Below are positions 13,541 through 14,865 of a DNA stretch of 14,865 nucleotides, one piece after another. Both the position numbers and the translations under genes were made by a program. The notes under the pieces were generated by a model, which did not search any database, had not been told where the DNA came from, and saw only the letters and a list, made by a program, of their open reading frames with translations. The stretch is taken from the NCBI RefSeq assembly GCF_039528515.1, contig NZ_BAAALT010000077.1, positions 1-14,865 on the forward strand, given 5' to 3'. Within the stretch, counting starts at the first letter, position 1. Every line of letters starts with the position of its first letter. This DNA comes from Luedemannella flava. GTDB lineage: Bacteria > Actinomycetota > Actinomycetes > Mycobacteriales > Micromonosporaceae.

Positions 13541-14572
13541 ATGACCGTGGTGAGACAGTCCAACGGTCCGGCACGCCGGCCGCGGCCGACCATGGATGAC
13601 GTGGCGGCCGTGGCTGGCGTCTCCCGCGGGACCGTCTCGCGCGTGCTCAACGGCGGCCGCAACGTCAGCCGGCCCGCGGCGGAGGCCGTCGCCAAGGCCA
13701 TCCGGCAGACCGGGTACGTGGTGAACCAGCACGCCCGCAGCCTGGTCACCCAGCGCTCCCAGTCCGTCGCGTTCGTGCTGACCGAGCCGCAGGAACGGCT
13801 GTTCGAGGACCCGAACTTCAGCCTGCTCATGCACGGCTGCACGCAGGCCCTCGCCGAGCACGACATCACCCTGGTCATGACCATCGCCGGCACCCCGGAG
13901 GAGCGGCCCCGGGTCACCCGGTACCTCACCTCCGGGCACGTCGACGGGGCACTGCTGGTCTCCACCCACCGGGGCAACCCGTTGCTGGACGACCTGGCCG
14001 CGCAGGACCTGCCCGTGGTCGCCTGCGGCAAGCCCATCGGGTACGAGCGCCGGGTCGCCTACGTCGGCGTCGACGAGCGCGACGGCGCCCGCCAGATGGT
14101 GGAGTACCTGACCGGCCTGGGCCGCCGGCGGATCGGCATGATCACCGGCCCGCTGGACACGGCGGGCGGCATCGAGCGGCTCGCCGGCTACCGGGAGGTC
14201 CTCGGCGAGGCGGGCGACCCGTCGCTCGTGGTGACCGGCGACTACACCCGGGCCAGCGGCGAGGCGGCCATGGAGCGGCTGCTCGCCCAGGCGCCCGACC
14301 TCGACGCGGTCTTCGTCGCCTCCGACCTCACGGCGGCCGGCGCCCTCACCGCGCTGCGCCGCGCCGGCCGGTCGGTGCCGGGTGACGTCGCGGTAGGCGG
14401 CTTCGACGACTCGAGCATCGCGCTGACCTCACAGCCGGCCCTGACCACTATCCGCCAGCCGTGGGCCCGGATCAGCAGCGAGATGGTCCGGCTGCTGCTC
14501 GGTCTCGTGGCCGGCGACGCCCCCTCCGCCGTCACGCTGCCCACCGAGCTGGTGGTGCGCGAGTCCGCCTGA
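13541..14572 (+). CDS. LacI-family repressor, probable galactan-utilisation regulator
   Basis: 343-aa DNA-binding repressor. The helix-turn-helix spans residues 17-37 (TMDDVAAVAGVSRGTVSRVLN). The hinge follows, with YVVNQHARSL; Leu68 is the equivalent of the minor-groove-inserting leucine of LacI. The periplasmic-binding-protein-like effector domain (about 75-343) includes HVDGALLVS, VAYVGVDERDGARQMVEYL and DLDAVFVASDLTAAGAL, and ends in the usual TTIRQP and LPTELVVRES. It is the last gene of the transporter operon, 6 nt after the permease stop. AAGGGG lies 9 nt before the ATG. Its inferred sites are the three TGTGAGCGCTC operators; the inducer is probably galactose or a galacto-oligosaccharide, analogous to Bacillus GanR. 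Confidence 0.93.
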   Translation: MTVVRQSNGPARRPRPTMDDVAAVAGVSRGTVSRVLNGGRNVSRPAAEAVAKAIRQTGYVVNQHARSLVTQRSQSVAFVLTEPQERLFEDPNFSLLMHGCTQALAEHDITLVMTIAGTPEERPRVTRYLTSGHVDGALLVSTHRGNPLLDDLAAQDLPVVACGKPIGYERRVAYVGVDERDGARQMVEYLTGLGRRRIGMITGPLDTAGGIERLAGYREVLGEAGDPSLVVTGDYTRASGEAAMERLLAQAPDLDAVFVASDLTAAGALTALRRAGRSVPGDVAVGGFDDSSIALTSQPALTTIRQPWARISSEMVRLLLGLVAGDAPSAVTLPTELVVRESA

Positions 14573-14746
14573 CCCCGGCGCGGCCGGTCGGGCGGCCCGG
14601 CCCAGGGTGGCCCGGGCGGCGAGCCTCTGCACGACCGGCGTCCACCAGCGCGGCGCGGCGTCCAGGCCGCGCCAGGACTGCCGCAGCAACGCCCGGGTGA
14701 TCAGGCCGTCGAGGCGCCCGAGCGGGCGCGGGATTCGTGATCTCAT
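14429..14746 (-). CDS. Doubtful hypothetical ORF or gene remnant antisense to the lacI end
   Basis: From an ATG at 14746 the minus strand reads MRSRIPRPLGRLDG and later SWRGLDAAPRWW, with nearly all third positions G or C until about 14580. Beyond that the frame runs through the antisense of lacI, which is not plausible protein. An in-frame GTG at 14794 would add 16 residues. No good ribosome binding site precedes the ATG and I do not recognise the sequence. It may be a truncated or frameshifted gene, or chance. Confidence 0.2.
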   Translation of the reverse strand: MRSRIPRPLGRLDGLITRALLRQSWRGLDAAPRWWTPVVQRLAARATLGRAARPAAPGSGGLAHHQLGGQRDGGGGVAGHETEQQPDHLAADPGPRLADSGQGRL

Positions 14747-14754
14747 CGTGGTCT

Positions 14755-14790
14755 GCACCGCCTCCACCGTGTTCAACGAGGAGGCGGTGC
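14755..14790. repeat. Perfect 11-bp inverted repeat downstream of lacI
   Basis: GCACCGCCTCC (14755-14765) and GGAGGCGGTGC (14780-14790) are exact complements around a 14-nt loop. It is about 180 nt past the lacI stop. It could be a terminator or a protein-binding site; there is no T-tract. Confidence 0.4.
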
Positions 14791-14820
14791 GCACGCCGGG
14801 GGGTGTCGCCCGGCCGGGGC

Positions 14821-14865
14821 TCAGCGGGGCGGGCGGGCGTAGGCGGGGGAGAGGCGGCCGCCGGT
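14821..14865 (-). CDS. Possible C-terminus of a gene entering from the right edge (partial)
   Basis: Reading inward from the right edge, the minus strand gives TGGRLSPAYARPPR followed by TGA (14823-14821), with every sense codon ending in G or C. Fourteen codons cannot identify a family, and GC-rich noncoding DNA can mimic this. Confidence 0.25.
   Translation of the reverse strand, partial: TGGRLSPAYARPPR

Noticed and set aside
1..14865. CRISPR array, tRNA/rRNA genes, insertion sequence or prophage genes
   Set aside because: No regularly spaced repeats, cloverleaf-like sequences, transposase or integrase motifs, or terminal inverted repeats were found; composition is uniform across the window.

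Overview
The window is very GC-rich, with strongly GC-biased third codon positions, GTG and TTG starts, and GGAGG-type ribosome binding sites. Together with the families present (PAC2 protein, KtrAB-type K+ uptake, LacI-controlled glycoside hydrolase genes), this indicates an actinomycete chromosome. Micromonosporaceae is my best guess from general resemblance; no search was possible.

Left part (1-6194), housekeeping and accessory genes. The 3' tip of a Gly-rich plus-strand gene (1-48) is separated by a strong hairpin from a minus-strand K+ uptake pair, ktrB-ktrA (2134 to 112), whose stop and start codons overlap. Next come an FKBP-type prolyl isomerase (2781-2413) and a 14-TM DHA2-family MFS exporter (4358-2856), both minus strand and both apparently leaderless. 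Divergent from the exporter is a PAC2-family protein (4473-5399), followed by a TetR regulator (5565-6194) with a palindrome over its own -10 box.

Right part (6195-14572), a beta-1,4-galactan (type I arabinogalactan/pectic galactan) utilisation locus. It encodes a secreted GH53 endo-galactanase with an N-terminal CBM61-like module (6366-7982, +) and a cytoplasmic GH42 beta-galactosidase (10169-8046, -). Divergent from GH42 is an operon of lipoprotein binding protein, two permeases and a LacI repressor (10352-14572, +). Inferred flow: the extracellular enzyme cuts galactan to oligosaccharides, the ABC transporter imports them, and GH42 releases galactose inside. No ABC ATPase gene is present, so a shared MsiK-type ATPase encoded elsewhere is likely.

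The clearest regulatory signal is three near-identical LacI-type operators with the core TGTGAGCGCTC, one at each transcription unit of the locus: 6327-6340 (GH53), 10185-10198 (GH42) and 10284-10299 (transporter and repressor). The two in the divergent GH42/transporter region are exactly 100 bp apart centre to centre. A fourth, degenerate site (TGTGA-N4-TCACA, 6237-6250) lies in the GH53 promoter. The layout resembles the Bacillus gan system (ganSPQAB/GanR), rearranged into three units.

Right end (14573-14865). No confident gene. There is one weak minus-strand reading frame with GC-biased codons, a perfect 11-bp inverted repeat, and possibly the last codons of another minus-strand gene at the edge.
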